From: Bacteroidales bacterium
GTDB lineage: Bacteria > Bacteroidota > Bacteroidia > Bacteroidales > JAGOPY01
Assembly (NCBI GenBank): GCA_023229505.1
Contig: JALNZD010000005.1
Location: 1-64,000, forward strand
Length of the DNA: 64,000 bases
Direction: 5' to 3'
The notes below the pieces were generated by a model, which saw nothing but the letters and a program-made list of their open reading frames with translations, ran no database searches and was not told the origin of the DNA. The translations under genes were made by a program, and so were the position numbers. Below are positions 34,887 through 43,991 of the stretch, one piece after another (position 1 is the first letter of the stretch; the number at the start of each line of letters is the position of its first letter).

Positions 34887-36578
34887 ATGAAATATTTCCG
34901 ACTGAACTTTATTGCTCTTCTCTTTTTCTGCCTTGTTATCTCATTCCATTCGACCGGTCAGAGTGAGAACAACTTTGAAATCTCAAAGAACCTGGATATC
35001 TATGCCACGCTGTTAAAAGAGCTTGATAAAAATTATGCTGACCTGATCAATCCCGGTGAACTTACTGAAACCGCGATAGAAGCCATGCTCGAAACGCTTG
35101 ACCCTTATACGGTTTACATTCCTGAATCCAACGCGGAAGATTACAAGCTGATGATGACAAATCAGTACGGCGGCATAGGTGCCCTTATTCATAAAAATGG
35201 AAGTTATGTAGTTATATCGGAACCTTATGAAGGATTCCCAGCCCAGAAATCAGGCCTTAAAGCTGGCGATAAGATCCTGGAGATCAATGGAAAATCGATG
35301 AAAGACAAAACTTCAGACGATGTCAGTGAAATCCTTAAAGGTCAACCTGGTGTTGAACTGGAAATCCTGATCGGTCGTGCCGGTATATCGGACCCATTGA
35401 TAATGAAAGTAGTACGTGAAGAGATTAAAATACCCAATATTCCTTATTATGGCATGTTAAACGGCGGGATCGGTTATATCAAGCTGACCAATTTTACCCA
35501 AAATGCAGGCAATGAAGTTAAAAAGGCCTTAACCGAATTAAAAAGCAATAATGAACTCAAAGGCATCATACTGGATCTCAGGGGGAATGGCGGCGGATTG
35601 TTGAATGAGGCAGTGAATATCTGCAACCTCTTTGTAGATCAGAACCAGCTCATTGTCAGCACCAAAGGTAAGATATCCTCCAAGAACCAGGATCATTTTA
35701 CCCGCTTTGCCTCGGTGGACAAGGATATGCCATTATCCATCCTGGTTGACAGGGGCAGTGCCTCCGCATCTGAGATCGTTGCAGGCGCTATACAGGACTT
35801 CGACCGAGGCGTAATCATAGGGCAGCGGACCTATGGAAAAGGCCTTGTACAGAATGTGATCCCCCTGACATATAATTCACAGGTTAAAATCACTGTCGCA
35901 AAGTATTATATTCCGAGTGGCCGTTGTATCCAGGCCATTGATTATTTTCATAAGGATAAAAACGGCTTGTCTGAAAAGGTCCCGGATTCGCTGATCTCTG
36001 AATTCAAAACGAAAAATGGCCGGTCTGTTTATGATGGCGGGGGTATTGAACCTGATGTCAATATGGATGCTATGAAATTGAGCAAGATTTCTCAAACGCT
36101 GATCACAAAGTACTTTCTCTTCGACTTTGCGAACCAGTTCGCCTTAGAGCACAGCAGCATAGCATCGCCGGATGAATTTGTCGTAAGTGATGAGATCTTT
36201 AACAAACTGATCGGTTTTTTGAAAGATAAGAATTATGATTACCAGACCGCCAGCGAAGAAGCCCTTGAGAAATTAAAGACTAACGCTACTAAAGAAAACT
36301 ACTTTGATGCGATAGAACAAGACTATAATGCATTAAAATCCAAGATTCTCCACGATAAAAGCGAAGACCTGATCACCTATAAGGATGAAATAAAACTTAT
36401 TCTAAAGGATGAGATCGTAGCCCGCTATTATTATCAAAAAGGACGCATTATCGCGTCGCTGAGTGATGACCCGGAAATTGCCAAAGCAATTGAGGTACTG
36501 CAGGGAACGGCAACTTACCTGGCTATCCTGGATGGAAGCATTAAGCCTGAAAGACAGAAGAAAGAAGCAGAGGAATAA
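34887..36578 (+). CDS. S41 C-terminal processing peptidase
   Basis: A 563-residue periplasmic serine protease. Signal peptide at residues 1-25. PDZ domain about 90-180 (GFPAQKSGLKAGDKILEING). The catalytic region has DRGSASASEIVAG and TYGKGLVQ, giving Ser293 and Lys318, the 25-residue spacing of Prc/CtpA. The extra 150-residue C-terminal helical part is common in this phylum. It should trim C-termini of exported proteins. It runs into cdd with a 2-nt gap. Confidence 0.93.
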   Translation: MKYFRLNFIALLFFCLVISFHSTGQSENNFEISKNLDIYATLLKELDKNYADLINPGELTETAIEAMLETLDPYTVYIPESNAEDYKLMMTNQYGGIGALIHKNGSYVVISEPYEGFPAQKSGLKAGDKILEINGKSMKDKTSDDVSEILKGQPGVELEILIGRAGISDPLIMKVVREEIKIPNIPYYGMLNGGIGYIKLTNFTQNAGNEVKKALTELKSNNELKGIILDLRGNGGGLLNEAVNICNLFVDQNQLIVSTKGKISSKNQDHFTRFASVDKDMPLSILVDRGSASASEIVAGAIQDFDRGVIIGQRTYGKGLVQNVIPLTYNSQVKITVAKYYIPSGRCIQAIDYFHKDKNGLSEKVPDSLISEFKTKNGRSVYDGGGIEPDVNMDAMKLSKISQTLITKYFLFDFANQFALEHSSIASPDEFVVSDEIFNKLIGFLKDKNYDYQTASEEALEKLKTNATKENYFDAIEQDYNALKSKILHDKSEDLITYKDEIKLILKDEIVARYYYQKGRIIASLSDDPEIAKAIEVLQGTATYLAILDGSIKPERQKKEAEE

Positions 36579-36580
36579 GA

Positions 36581-37072
36581 ATGGATATAAAACAGATCAG
36601 CGTCCGCGTCGAAGAATTTACTTCTTTAAAGGAATTGAATAATTCAGACCGGGAATTGCTCGAACAAGCCACACAAGCGTCGGAAACATCCTATTCCCCC
36701 TACTCTGCTTTCCGGGTTGGATCTGCTGTTCGCTTGACAAATGGCATTGTGATCAGCGGTAATAACCAGGAAAATGCGGCTTATCCATCAGGGATTTGTG
36801 CGGAACGCGTAGCTTTGTTTTATGCCCAGGCTCAATTCCCGGATGTTTCGGTAGATGCAATTGCTATTTTCGCCAGGTCCAATGAGTTTAAACTTGATAA
36901 GCCCGTCACTCCCTGTGGAGCCTGCCGCCAGGTCATGGCAGAATATGAGAACCGGCATGGCCGGAAAATGCGGGTCATCATGGGCAATGAAGATGGGCAG
37001 ATCCAAATCCTTGAGGGCATGGAAAATCTTCTTCCACTTATGTTTATGCTGGAGAAACTGAAGAAAAGATAG
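36581..37072 (+). CDS. cdd: Cytidine deaminase
   Basis: A 163-residue cytosolic enzyme for pyrimidine salvage, converting cytidine to uridine. Zinc motifs: ENAAYPSGICAERVALF (catalytic Glu and first Cys) and PCGACRQVMAE (second and third Cys). It has the short homotetramer size with an extra 30-residue N-terminus. Confidence 0.94.
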   Translation: MDIKQISVRVEEFTSLKELNNSDRELLEQATQASETSYSPYSAFRVGSAVRLTNGIVISGNNQENAAYPSGICAERVALFYAQAQFPDVSVDAIAIFARSNEFKLDKPVTPCGACRQVMAEYENRHGRKMRVIMGNEDGQIQILEGMENLLPLMFMLEKLKKR

Positions 37073-37090
37073 TTCAAAGTTCAAAATTTT

Positions 37091-37146
37091 AATATCTAAT
37101 TTCTAATATCTAATATCTAATATCTAATTTCTAATTTCTAATTTCT
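37091..37146. repeat. Heptamer array running into the thioesterase start
   Basis: Eight units of AATATCT/AATTTCT in one phase and one direction. The next bases are AATGG, so the start codon at 37148 directly follows the array and no Shine-Dalgarno exists. No inverted arm is seen. Confidence 0.9.
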
Positions 37147-37147
37147 A

Positions 37148-37534
37148 ATGGAATTGATTTCCACCAAGATATGTAAAACCAGCGACATCGGGATCAACAA
37201 TAACCTGTTTGGCGGTACTATGTTATCCTGGCTTGATGAAGCAGGCGGGGCGATGGCAAGTTCTGTTTGCTGTACCCCGCAGGTGATTACCCTCAAAATT
37301 GATGAAGTGCTGTTTAAGAAGCCTGTCAAGGTCAATGAGCACATCAGGATTTACGGGAAAGTTGAAAGGGTTGGCCACACTTCTATTGCACTATACATCG
37401 AAGCCAGGCGGTTCAACTTTACAAACCATGAAGAAGAAACAGTCTGTTCAACGAAAGTCATTTATGTCAGGATTGATCCAATGGGTAAACCGGTTGAGAT
37501 TGACCGTGAAATCAGGGATAAATATAACCAGTAA
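37148..37534 (+). CDS. Acyl-CoA thioesterase, hotdog fold
   Basis: A 128-residue cytosolic hydrolase like YciA/BACH. The hotdog helix is NNNLFGGTMLSWLDEAGGAM, with the acidic residue after the turn, followed by FKKPVKVNEHIRIYGKVERV. It splits acyl-CoA to free acid and CoA. The chain length used cannot be told from sequence. Confidence 0.85.
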   Translation: MELISTKICKTSDIGINNNLFGGTMLSWLDEAGGAMASSVCCTPQVITLKIDEVLFKKPVKVNEHIRIYGKVERVGHTSIALYIEARRFNFTNHEEETVCSTKVIYVRIDPMGKPVEIDREIRDKYNQ

Positions 37535-37543
37535 TAAATCAAG

Positions 37544-38413
37544 ATGAAAAAAAGTATACTGCTAGTATTGGGTGTGTTTTTTTTAGGTTCCGCTATGAAA
37601 TCTGATAAGCAGGCTTATCAGTTTTTTGACCTGAAGGGTAAAAATGCCGATTATAAAGAAGTCTTAAAGGATGCAATAGGATCAGATATTGTCTTTTTCG
37701 GCGAACTGCATGACTCGCCCATTTGTCATTGGCTTGAGTTAGAATTAACGAAAGACCTGTTTGCTGAAAAGAAAGACGACCTGGTTATCGGTGCCGAAAT
37801 GTTTGAATCCGATAACCAGCTTCTCCTGGATGAATATCTTTCAGGTAAAATTAAAGAGCGGAATTTTGAAGATGAGGCTAAGCTCTGGAAGAATTACAAA
37901 ACCGATTATAAGCCCCTGGTTAAATTTGCACTGGTAAACAAAATCCCTTTTGTAGCTACCAACATACCCCGGCGCTATGCTTCCTTAGTCAATAAAAATG
38001 GTCTTACAGCCCTTGACAGTTTGACAGGCGAAGCTAAAGCCCTTCTGCCCCCTTTACCTATCGCTTATGATCCCGAATTAAAAGGATATAAGGAACTGGT
38101 TGCGATGATGAAAGAAGCCGGCGGGCACGACACATTAAATATTGCCAAAGCCCAGGCGGTCAAAGATGCGACAATGGCTTATTTCATCCTTCAGAACCGG
38201 AAGGAAGGGAAGGTCTTCATCCATTACAACGGCGCTTATCACAGTAATAATTTCGAAGGGATTGTCTGGTATATCCGGCAGGAGAAACCAGATTTGCGGA
38301 TATTGACCATAGCTTCGGTTGAACAGGATAGTCTCGATACGCTGGCGGAGGAAAATTCCAAACTTGCAGATTATACCCTTTGCATTCCATCATCGATGTG
38401 TAAAACTTATTAA
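37544..38413 (+). CDS. ChaN/Tiki-like exported protein
   Basis: A 289-residue protein with a short N-terminal signal. The haem-binding uptake (Tiki/ChaN) fold is shown by DIVFFGELHDSPICHWLELE, VIGAEMFESDNQLLLDEYL, and the second half VKDATMAYFILQN plus VFIHYNGAYHSNN. The GELHD and GAEMF motifs carry the conserved acidic and histidine residues. Members are proposed to bind haem or act as metalloproteases. It follows the thioesterase by 9 nt. Confidence 0.82.
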   Translation: MKKSILLVLGVFFLGSAMKSDKQAYQFFDLKGKNADYKEVLKDAIGSDIVFFGELHDSPICHWLELELTKDLFAEKKDDLVIGAEMFESDNQLLLDEYLSGKIKERNFEDEAKLWKNYKTDYKPLVKFALVNKIPFVATNIPRRYASLVNKNGLTALDSLTGEAKALLPPLPIAYDPELKGYKELVAMMKEAGGHDTLNIAKAQAVKDATMAYFILQNRKEGKVFIHYNGAYHSNNFEGIVWYIRQEKPDLRILTIASVEQDSLDTLAEENSKLADYTLCIPSSMCKTY

Positions 38414-38419
38414 CCGGTC

Positions 38420-39178
38420 ATGCTTTCCAAAAACCAGGTAAAATACCTTCAATCACTCCGGCTGGGAAAATTCCGTCAACTGAACCGGGCGTTCATCGCA
38501 GAAGGGGTTAAACTGGTCGATGACCTGCTGAATAGCCACTTTCGTATTCGCATTATTTATGGCACACCAACCTGGATTGAATCGCATCAGCGAATAATTG
38601 CCAGCCAGGAATTCGTTATCCAGGAGGTGACGGAAGAAGAGCTGAAAAAAATCAGTAACCTGGTGACTCCAAATGAGGTACTTGCGGTGGTAGGATATCC
38701 TGATTCAGCCATTCCATCACCGGAAACTTTTGGAAATATAATTCTGCTGCTCGACCGCATTCAGGATCCGGGGAACCTTGGCACGATCATTCGCACAGCC
38801 GACTGGTTCGGTATCGGACATGTCTTTTGTTCTCCTGATACAGTAGATGTCTATAACCCCAAGGTTATCCAGGCCACGATGGGCTCGTTCTGCCGGGTAA
38901 GCTTACACTATACCGATCTTAAGCAACTCTTGATCAGCCTTAGTGATACCTGGCGTATATATGGCACCATTTCTGATGGTGAGAGTATTTATAATACTGA
39001 ACCGGAATTTCCGGCTGCTATAATCATCGGAAACGAATCAAAGGGGATATCGGAAGAATATTTCCCTCTTTTAACGCACCGGGTGGGGATACCATCCAGG
39101 TCAAAGGGCGCCGAATCGCTGAATGCCGCAGTGGCCGCAGGCATCATTTGCTCGGAATTCAGCAGGAGGCTTGGTTAA
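38420..39178 (+). CDS. SpoU/TrmH-family RNA 2'-O-methyltransferase
   Basis: A 252-residue SPOUT methylase. An N-terminal substrate-binding part (KNQVKYLQSLRLGKFRQLN) precedes the knot: motif 1 DPGNLGTIIRTADWF, motif 2 AAIIIGNESKGISEEY, motif 3 GAESLNAAVAAGII. It should methylate a ribose in rRNA or tRNA using S-adenosylmethionine. It begins 6 nt after the ChaN-like gene. Confidence 0.92.
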   Translation: MLSKNQVKYLQSLRLGKFRQLNRAFIAEGVKLVDDLLNSHFRIRIIYGTPTWIESHQRIIASQEFVIQEVTEEELKKISNLVTPNEVLAVVGYPDSAIPSPETFGNIILLLDRIQDPGNLGTIIRTADWFGIGHVFCSPDTVDVYNPKVIQATMGSFCRVSLHYTDLKQLLISLSDTWRIYGTISDGESIYNTEPEFPAAIIIGNESKGISEEYFPLLTHRVGIPSRSKGAESLNAAVAAGIICSEFSRRLG

Positions 39179-39201
39179 ATTAAAAATTAAAACTTATCAG
39201 A

Positions 39202-39399
39202 ATGTTACTTAAAATCCTCATAATTTCGATCGTTCTTATTGGCCTTGCTTTCGCGGGTTTCGCTATAAAAATTCTACTGACTAAAAACGGTGAATTCAAA
39301 AAAAGCTGTTCCAGCATTGATCCCACAACCGGGGAGCGTTATGGATGCTCCTGCGGTATTGGCGATGGTGGGGAAGCGTGTGAGAACAGTAGGCAGTAG
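39202..39399 (+). CDS. Small cysteine-rich membrane protein, NqrM candidate
   Basis: A 65-residue protein with one membrane helix (about residues 3-26) and four cysteines after it: Cys36, Cys49, Cys51 and Cys60 (KSCSS, YGCSCG, EACENS). The layout, one helix then a cysteine cluster, resembles NqrM/DUF539, which matures the iron site of Nqr. It lies beside apbE and the nqr operon but on the other strand. Its last four codons and stop are already part of a heptamer array. Confidence 0.6.
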   Translation: MLLKILIISIVLIGLAFAGFAIKILLTKNGEFKKSCSSIDPTTGERYGCSCGIGDGGEACENSRQ

Positions 39400-39477
39400 G
39401 TAGTAAGCATTCAGCAGTCAGAAACTTGAAATTTGAAATTTGAAATCTGGAATTTGAAATCTGGAATTTGAAACTAT
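39387..39477. repeat. Composite heptamer array between two convergent genes
   Basis: About thirteen in-phase 7-nt units: first CAGTAGG type, then CATTCAG/CAGTCAG, then AAATTTG/GAATTTG. It begins inside the small membrane gene and ends on the apbE stop codon. The order of unit types is mirrored, in reverse complement, by the array between nqrA and nqrB. Confidence 0.85.
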
Positions 39478-40478
39478 TCCGGCTCAATAATTTCCTCAAA
39501 CCCTTTTGTAGCATAGGTCTTGTAGGTGCCGACTTCGCCGGAAACGATAAAAAAAGCTTCCATAGCCGGTTCGTTTTCAACAAAATCCCTGGCTTTTTCA
39601 AATCCCATGACCATGAAAGCTGTTGCATAGCCGTCGGCTGTGGCGCAATCTCCCGCAAGGACTGAGACGCTTAGCAGCGAATGACGGACGGGATAGCCGG
39701 TATGGGGATCGATCGTATGGGAATAACGGATGCCATTTTCTTCATAGTACTTGCGGTAATTCCCGGAAGTAGCAAGTGCCTTTTCAGTCAGCTTTACTTT
39801 AGTATTGATTGTACGCTCTGATAAACTGTCTGTAGCAGGGTTTTCGATACCGACCAGCCAGGGTTGCCCGTCGGTCTTTGCTCCTTTCCCCAGGACTTCT
39901 CCCCCTATATCGATCAGATAATTTTTTATTCCTTGTGAAACCAGGTAATTCCCGAGCACATCGACCGCATAGCCCTGAGCGATGGCATTAAAATCAAACC
40001 GGATACCGGCTGGTTTTAGTATCCTGTTCTGATTATCCAGGCTGACTTTTCTGAACCCAATATATTGCAGCAAGCTATCGACTTTAGCCTGGTCCATCTT
40101 CATTTTTCCTTTAAAACCAAAACCCCAGGCATTGACCAGCGGCCCGACGGTACAATCGAAAGCCCCCCCGGTTTTAGCGGCTATTTCCTGGGAGCGTTTG
40201 AAAATATCTATAAACCAATTATCAGGCTGAACAAGCGAATCCCCGTTGTTAATCCTTGAAATAATGGATTCGGGCACCCACATCGAAACCGAGAGATCGA
40301 AGGCTTTGAGGATGGAATCTATCTGGGGTTGGAAATTTCTTCCTTCTGTATCAAAATAGGTCACGGCATAATAGGTGCCCTGGGTCTGCCCCTGGAACAT
40401 GACTTTCTTTTGCTCAGAAGTACAGGATAACAGGGAAAATACTGACAGGACAGCAACCCCGTATAGACATGCCTTCAT
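39474..40478 (-). CDS. apbE: FAD:protein FMN transferase (ApbE lipoprotein)
   Basis: A 334-residue periplasmic lipoprotein (lipobox SLLSC). It attaches FMN covalently to a threonine in target subunits such as NqrB and NqrC. Motifs: GQTQGTYYAVTYFD, FDCTVGPLVNAWGF, GIRFDFNAIAQGYAVD, LIDIGGEVLGKG and YSHTIDPHTGYPV. It is the last gene of the nqr series, downstream of a barrel protein. Confidence 0.94.
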   Translation of the reverse strand: MKACLYGVAVLSVFSLLSCTSEQKKVMFQGQTQGTYYAVTYFDTEGRNFQPQIDSILKAFDLSVSMWVPESIISRINNGDSLVQPDNWFIDIFKRSQEIAAKTGGAFDCTVGPLVNAWGFGFKGKMKMDQAKVDSLLQYIGFRKVSLDNQNRILKPAGIRFDFNAIAQGYAVDVLGNYLVSQGIKNYLIDIGGEVLGKGAKTDGQPWLVGIENPATDSLSERTINTKVKLTEKALATSGNYRKYYEENGIRYSHTIDPHTGYPVRHSLLSVSVLAGDCATADGYATAFMVMGFEKARDFVENEPAMEAFFIVSGEVGTYKTYATKGFEEIIEPE

Positions 40479-40487
40479 GTGGAAGTT

Positions 40488-41273
40488 TTAAAAGCGATAG
40501 CTGATATTTATGGAGAAGTCTCCATCTGGCCTCACAGTATCATAATCGTAACTTGCTCCCGGAAAATATCTTATTCCGATACTGCCAATCATAGAGAAAC
40601 TGAAGTTCTTGATCGGCGTGAATATGATGCCATTGTTGACGAAAAATTTCGTGTACAGTCCTTCATTTTTGACTTCTTCATCATATAAATAATTTCCAGA
40701 TTCATCCCAATAAGTAACCCAACTACTTTCCCAGCCATAACCTATACGAACCTGCGGACCAACAAAATATCTCCATTTACCCTGACCGGTTGGGTAGAAA
40801 TTTAGACCTAAGCCGGAAAAGAAGATATTATTAAAATTAAAATTGCTGCTTTCATCATATCTATCGAAACAAACTGATAAAGGGATTTTAAAGCCCACTA
40901 TACCGTTAGATAGTAACCGTTCATAAGAAACAGTAAAATCCATAAAAACTAAGTCAAACAGATCATGAGAGAGAATATTCTTGGCAAAGTCTTTTCTGAG
41001 ATCAATCTTATCAGGCTTTTCAACATTTTCGGTTTTGCTTATCGTTTCATACTCTCCATTCTCATAGGTGATCAACAAGATATCATTCTTATCGAGAGAA
41101 TAAACCGGGCCGGCCAGGTTACTAAACTTTTTATACTGGATTTCCTTTTCGCCTATAAGGATGATCTTAGCTTCTTCTTTGGAACCATCTTTTTTGTAGA
41201 TGATATCCTGGGCGCCGGCGAGAAAGCTGAAGCAAAAGAGAAAGAGGAAAGATAGAATTACGACTTTTTTCAT
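40488..41273 (-). CDS. Exported outer-membrane-barrel-like protein
   Basis: A 261-residue protein with a signal peptide (cleavage near FLAGAQ). The N-terminal domain, DIIYKKDGSKEEAKIILIGE, resembles small beta domains common in this phylum. From about residue 105 it has barrel-type strands with aromatic girdles and the end SINISYRF. It lies between nqrF and apbE on the same strand, but has its own -7 box at 41313-41306. Function unknown. Confidence 0.6.
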   Translation of the reverse strand: MKKVVILSFLFLFCFSFLAGAQDIIYKKDGSKEEAKIILIGEKEIQYKKFSNLAGPVYSLDKNDILLITYENGEYETISKTENVEKPDKIDLRKDFAKNILSHDLFDLVFMDFTVSYERLLSNGIVGFKIPLSVCFDRYDESSNFNFNNIFFSGLGLNFYPTGQGKWRYFVGPQVRIGYGWESSWVTYWDESGNYLYDEEVKNEGLYTKFFVNNGIIFTPIKNFSFSMIGSIGIRYFPGASYDYDTVRPDGDFSINISYRF

Positions 41274-41305
41274 AATTGAATTGTTTTGGTTTGGTTAAAA
41301 GCATG

Positions 41306-41313
41306 CAAAGATA
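41306..41313 (-). promoter_or_regulatory. -7 box of the barrel/apbE pair
   Basis: TATCTTTG on the minus strand, 33 nt from the ATG at 41273. The 145-nt gap between nqrF and this gene suggests separate transcription from the nqr genes. Confidence 0.45.
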
Positions 41314-41418
41314 ATGCCGGGAAAGTGAGGTTTATTGTTTGGTGAGTAAAATAATCTTAGGATAGAAGAATTGTTAGTTTATTCAGGTTTTCAGTTCAAT
41401 CCCTTCGGGGTTTTACAT

Positions 41419-42666
41419 TTAAATTCCAAAATCGTCAAACGCGATCATATCCTGGGGCACGCCGTAATCATCGAGCATCTTCAGCACGGCCTGGTTCATC
41501 ATCGGAGGTCCGCAGATATAATACTCGATCTCTTCCGGTTCCGGGTGTTGTTTTAAATAATTGTCGATGATCACCTGGTGGATGAATCCGGTGTATCCGT
41601 TCCAGTTATCTTCCTTTTTAGGTTCTGAAAGGGCGATATTGAATTTGAAATTCGGGGAATTCTTTTCTATCTCCTGGAATTCATCTACATAAAAGAGCTC
41701 CCTCAATGACCTTCCACCATACCAGAAAGTAGCTTTACGGTCTGTCCTTTTCGTTCTGAACTGGTCAAAAATGTGCGACCGCATGGGGGCCATGCCGGCT
41801 CCGCCACCAATGAACATCATTTCTCTATTGGTATTCTTGATGAAGAATTCTCCATAAGGGCCTGAGATCATCACCTTATCGCCCGCTCTACGGGAGAAGA
41901 TGAAAGACGAACAAATTCCAGGATTGACCTTCATAAAACCACCGGATTTTCGATCGAAAGGAGGAGTTGCTATACGGACATTGAGCATAATAATATTTCC
42001 CTCCGCCGGTTGGTTGGCCATGGAATAAGCCCTGAATATCGGCTCGGTGTTCTTCATTTTGAGGTCCCACATCTTAAACTTATCCCACTCATCACGGTAT
42101 TCATCCTCCACATGGATATCTTTACCGTAATCCACTTCACAAGGTGGCACATCAACCTGGATATATCCGCCTGATTTGAAATCGAGATGTTCTCCTTCAG
42201 GAAGCTTTACAACAAATTCTTTTATGAAAGTGGCGACATTTCTGTTTGATACCACTTCGCATTCCCATTTTTTGATCCCGAAAATATGTGGATCCACCTG
42301 AATTTTAAGGTTTTCCCTGACTTTAACCTGGCATCCAAGGCGCCAGTGGTTTTGCTGCTCTTTGCGAGTGAAGTAACCTGTTTCGGTAGGTAGAATGCTA
42401 CCCCCTCCTTCTAAGACCTGGCATTTGCACATGGCACAGGTACCACCTCCACCGCAGGCTGAGGGAAGGAAAATCCAGCTGTTGGATAAAGTAGAGAGTA
42501 AGGATGAACCTGGTGAAACTTCCAGTTCTTTATCATCATTAATTGTAATCTTCACTAAGCCCTGGGGCATTAGTTTCATGCGTGCATAAATCAGGATGCC
42601 GACCAGCAGGAGAATGATGACCAGGAAGACGACAATGCTCACGGCAATTACTATTCCAATACTCAT
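41419..42666 (-). CDS. nqrF: Na+-NQR subunit F
   Basis: A 415-residue NADH-oxidising subunit. One N-terminal membrane helix, then a [2Fe-2S] domain with Cys71, Cys77, Cys80 and Cys112, then an FAD domain (FRAYSMANQP) and an NADH domain (GGGAGMAPMRSHIFDQ, YICGPPMMNQAVLKML). It takes hydride from NADH and starts the electron chain to quinone. ATG 42666 is preferred over TTG 42672. Last of the six nqr genes. Confidence 0.96.
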   Translation of the reverse strand: MSIGIVIAVSIVVFLVIILLLVGILIYARMKLMPQGLVKITINDDKELEVSPGSSLLSTLSNSWIFLPSACGGGGTCAMCKCQVLEGGGSILPTETGYFTRKEQQNHWRLGCQVKVRENLKIQVDPHIFGIKKWECEVVSNRNVATFIKEFVVKLPEGEHLDFKSGGYIQVDVPPCEVDYGKDIHVEDEYRDEWDKFKMWDLKMKNTEPIFRAYSMANQPAEGNIIMLNVRIATPPFDRKSGGFMKVNPGICSSFIFSRRAGDKVMISGPYGEFFIKNTNREMMFIGGGAGMAPMRSHIFDQFRTKRTDRKATFWYGGRSLRELFYVDEFQEIEKNSPNFKFNIALSEPKKEDNWNGYTGFIHQVIIDNYLKQHPEPEEIEYYICGPPMMNQAVLKMLDDYGVPQDMIAFDDFGI

Positions 42667-42694
42667 AGTCAATTTCTTGAGGATGGGTTTAACA

Positions 42695-43312
42695 TTACAG
42701 TTTAATACCTAAAAATGACATAAAAGCCAGTGCCATCAGGCCGGTCAGGATAAACGAAATTCCGAGTCCCCTGAGAGGTGCAGGGATATTAGAATACCGG
42801 ATTTTTTCCTTGATGGCAGCTATGCCGATGATTGCTATTGCCCAACCCACACCTGAGCCGACCCCGAATACCGTGGCATGTCCCAGCGTAGGGTATTCCC
42901 TTTCCTGCATGAACAGGGAACCACCGAGGATGGCACAGTTCACCGCAATCAGTGGCAGAAATATCCCAAGTGAATTGTACAGCGCGGGTGAAAATTTCTC
43001 AATGATCATCTCCACCAGTTGGACCATCGAGGCGATAGTGGCGATAAACATCATGAAGCTTAGAAAATTGAGGTCCATATCTGCAAAAGAGGGGGATAAC
43101 CAGCTCAGGGCACCCGGAGAAAGAAGGTAATTCTGGATGATATAATTCACCGGAACAGTAATAGTCTGAACAAATATTACCGCAATCCCAAGCCCGACAG
43201 AGGTTTTGACAGTCTTCGACACGGCCAGGTAAGAGCACATGCCCAGGAAGAAGGCAAAAACCATGTTGTCGACAAAAATGGACTTAACGAACAGATTGAT
43301 ATATTCTTGCAT
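42695..43312 (-). CDS. nqrE: Na+-NQR subunit E
   Basis: A 205-residue, six-helix inner-membrane subunit (MQEYINLFVKSIFVDNMVFA). Together with NqrD it holds the membrane iron centre. Conserved parts: FLGMCSYLAVSKTVKTSVGL, and NCAILGGSLFMQER, with the cysteines placed as in NqrE. It lies 26 nt after nqrD. Confidence 0.95.
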   Translation of the reverse strand: MQEYINLFVKSIFVDNMVFAFFLGMCSYLAVSKTVKTSVGLGIAVIFVQTITVPVNYIIQNYLLSPGALSWLSPSFADMDLNFLSFMMFIATIASMVQLVEMIIEKFSPALYNSLGIFLPLIAVNCAILGGSLFMQEREYPTLGHATVFGVGSGVGWAIAIIGIAAIKEKIRYSNIPAPLRGLGISFILTGLMALAFMSFLGIKL

Positions 43313-43338
43313 GTTATTTCGGTTTTAGGATGATGAAA

Positions 43339-43989
43339 TCAGCTTTTATCAATTAGTTCAGGTGTTCTGGAACGTTGTATCCAAATGATTAGCCCCACCA
43401 GTATTAAAGCCATCGGGGGAAGGATGATCAGGCCGTTATTTTTATAACCCATTTCATAAAAAGCCTGCGGCATTACCGGGTAACCCCAGAGTGTGCCGGA
43501 TCCAAATAGTTCCCTGACAAATCCGAGGGCCAGGAGTATCCAGCTATAGCCCAATCCATTACCAATACCATCAAGAAACGACTGCCAGGGTTTGTTTGCC
43601 ATGGCAAAGGCTTCCAGGCGGCCCATCAGGATACAATTGGTAATGATCAATCCTACGAATACCGACAACTGCCTGCTGACATCATAGACATAGGCTTTCA
43701 GAAACTGGTCAACCAGGATTACCAGGGTAGCCACTATAGTCAACTGTACGATGATCCTGATCCTTGGAGGTATTCCGTTCCGGATCATGGATATGATTAG
43801 ATTGGAAAAGGCAGTGACCACAACCAAAGATATAGCCATTACAAAAGCGGGCTTAAGTTTGGCTGTGACAGCCAGGGCGGAGCATATCCCTAAAACCTGG
43901 ACGGTAATGGGATTATCTATATTAAGCGGATTGGTGATCAGCTTTCTGTTCTTTGCAGAAAAAAGGGATTCTTTTTCCTTGGCTTCCAT
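43339..43989 (-). CDS. nqrD: Na+-NQR subunit D
   Basis: A 216-residue polytopic subunit. NPITVQVLGICSALAVTAKL and VGLIITNCILMGRLEAFAM carry the paired cysteines that bind the intramembrane iron centre with NqrE. Six helices. It follows nqrC with a 2-nt gap. Confidence 0.95.
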   Translation of the reverse strand: MEAKEKESLFSAKNRKLITNPLNIDNPITVQVLGICSALAVTAKLKPAFVMAISLVVVTAFSNLIISMIRNGIPPRIRIIVQLTIVATLVILVDQFLKAYVYDVSRQLSVFVGLIITNCILMGRLEAFAMANKPWQSFLDGIGNGLGYSWILLALGFVRELFGSGTLWGYPVMPQAFYEMGYKNNGLIILPPMALILVGLIIWIQRSRTPELIDKS

Positions 43990-43991
43990 GC

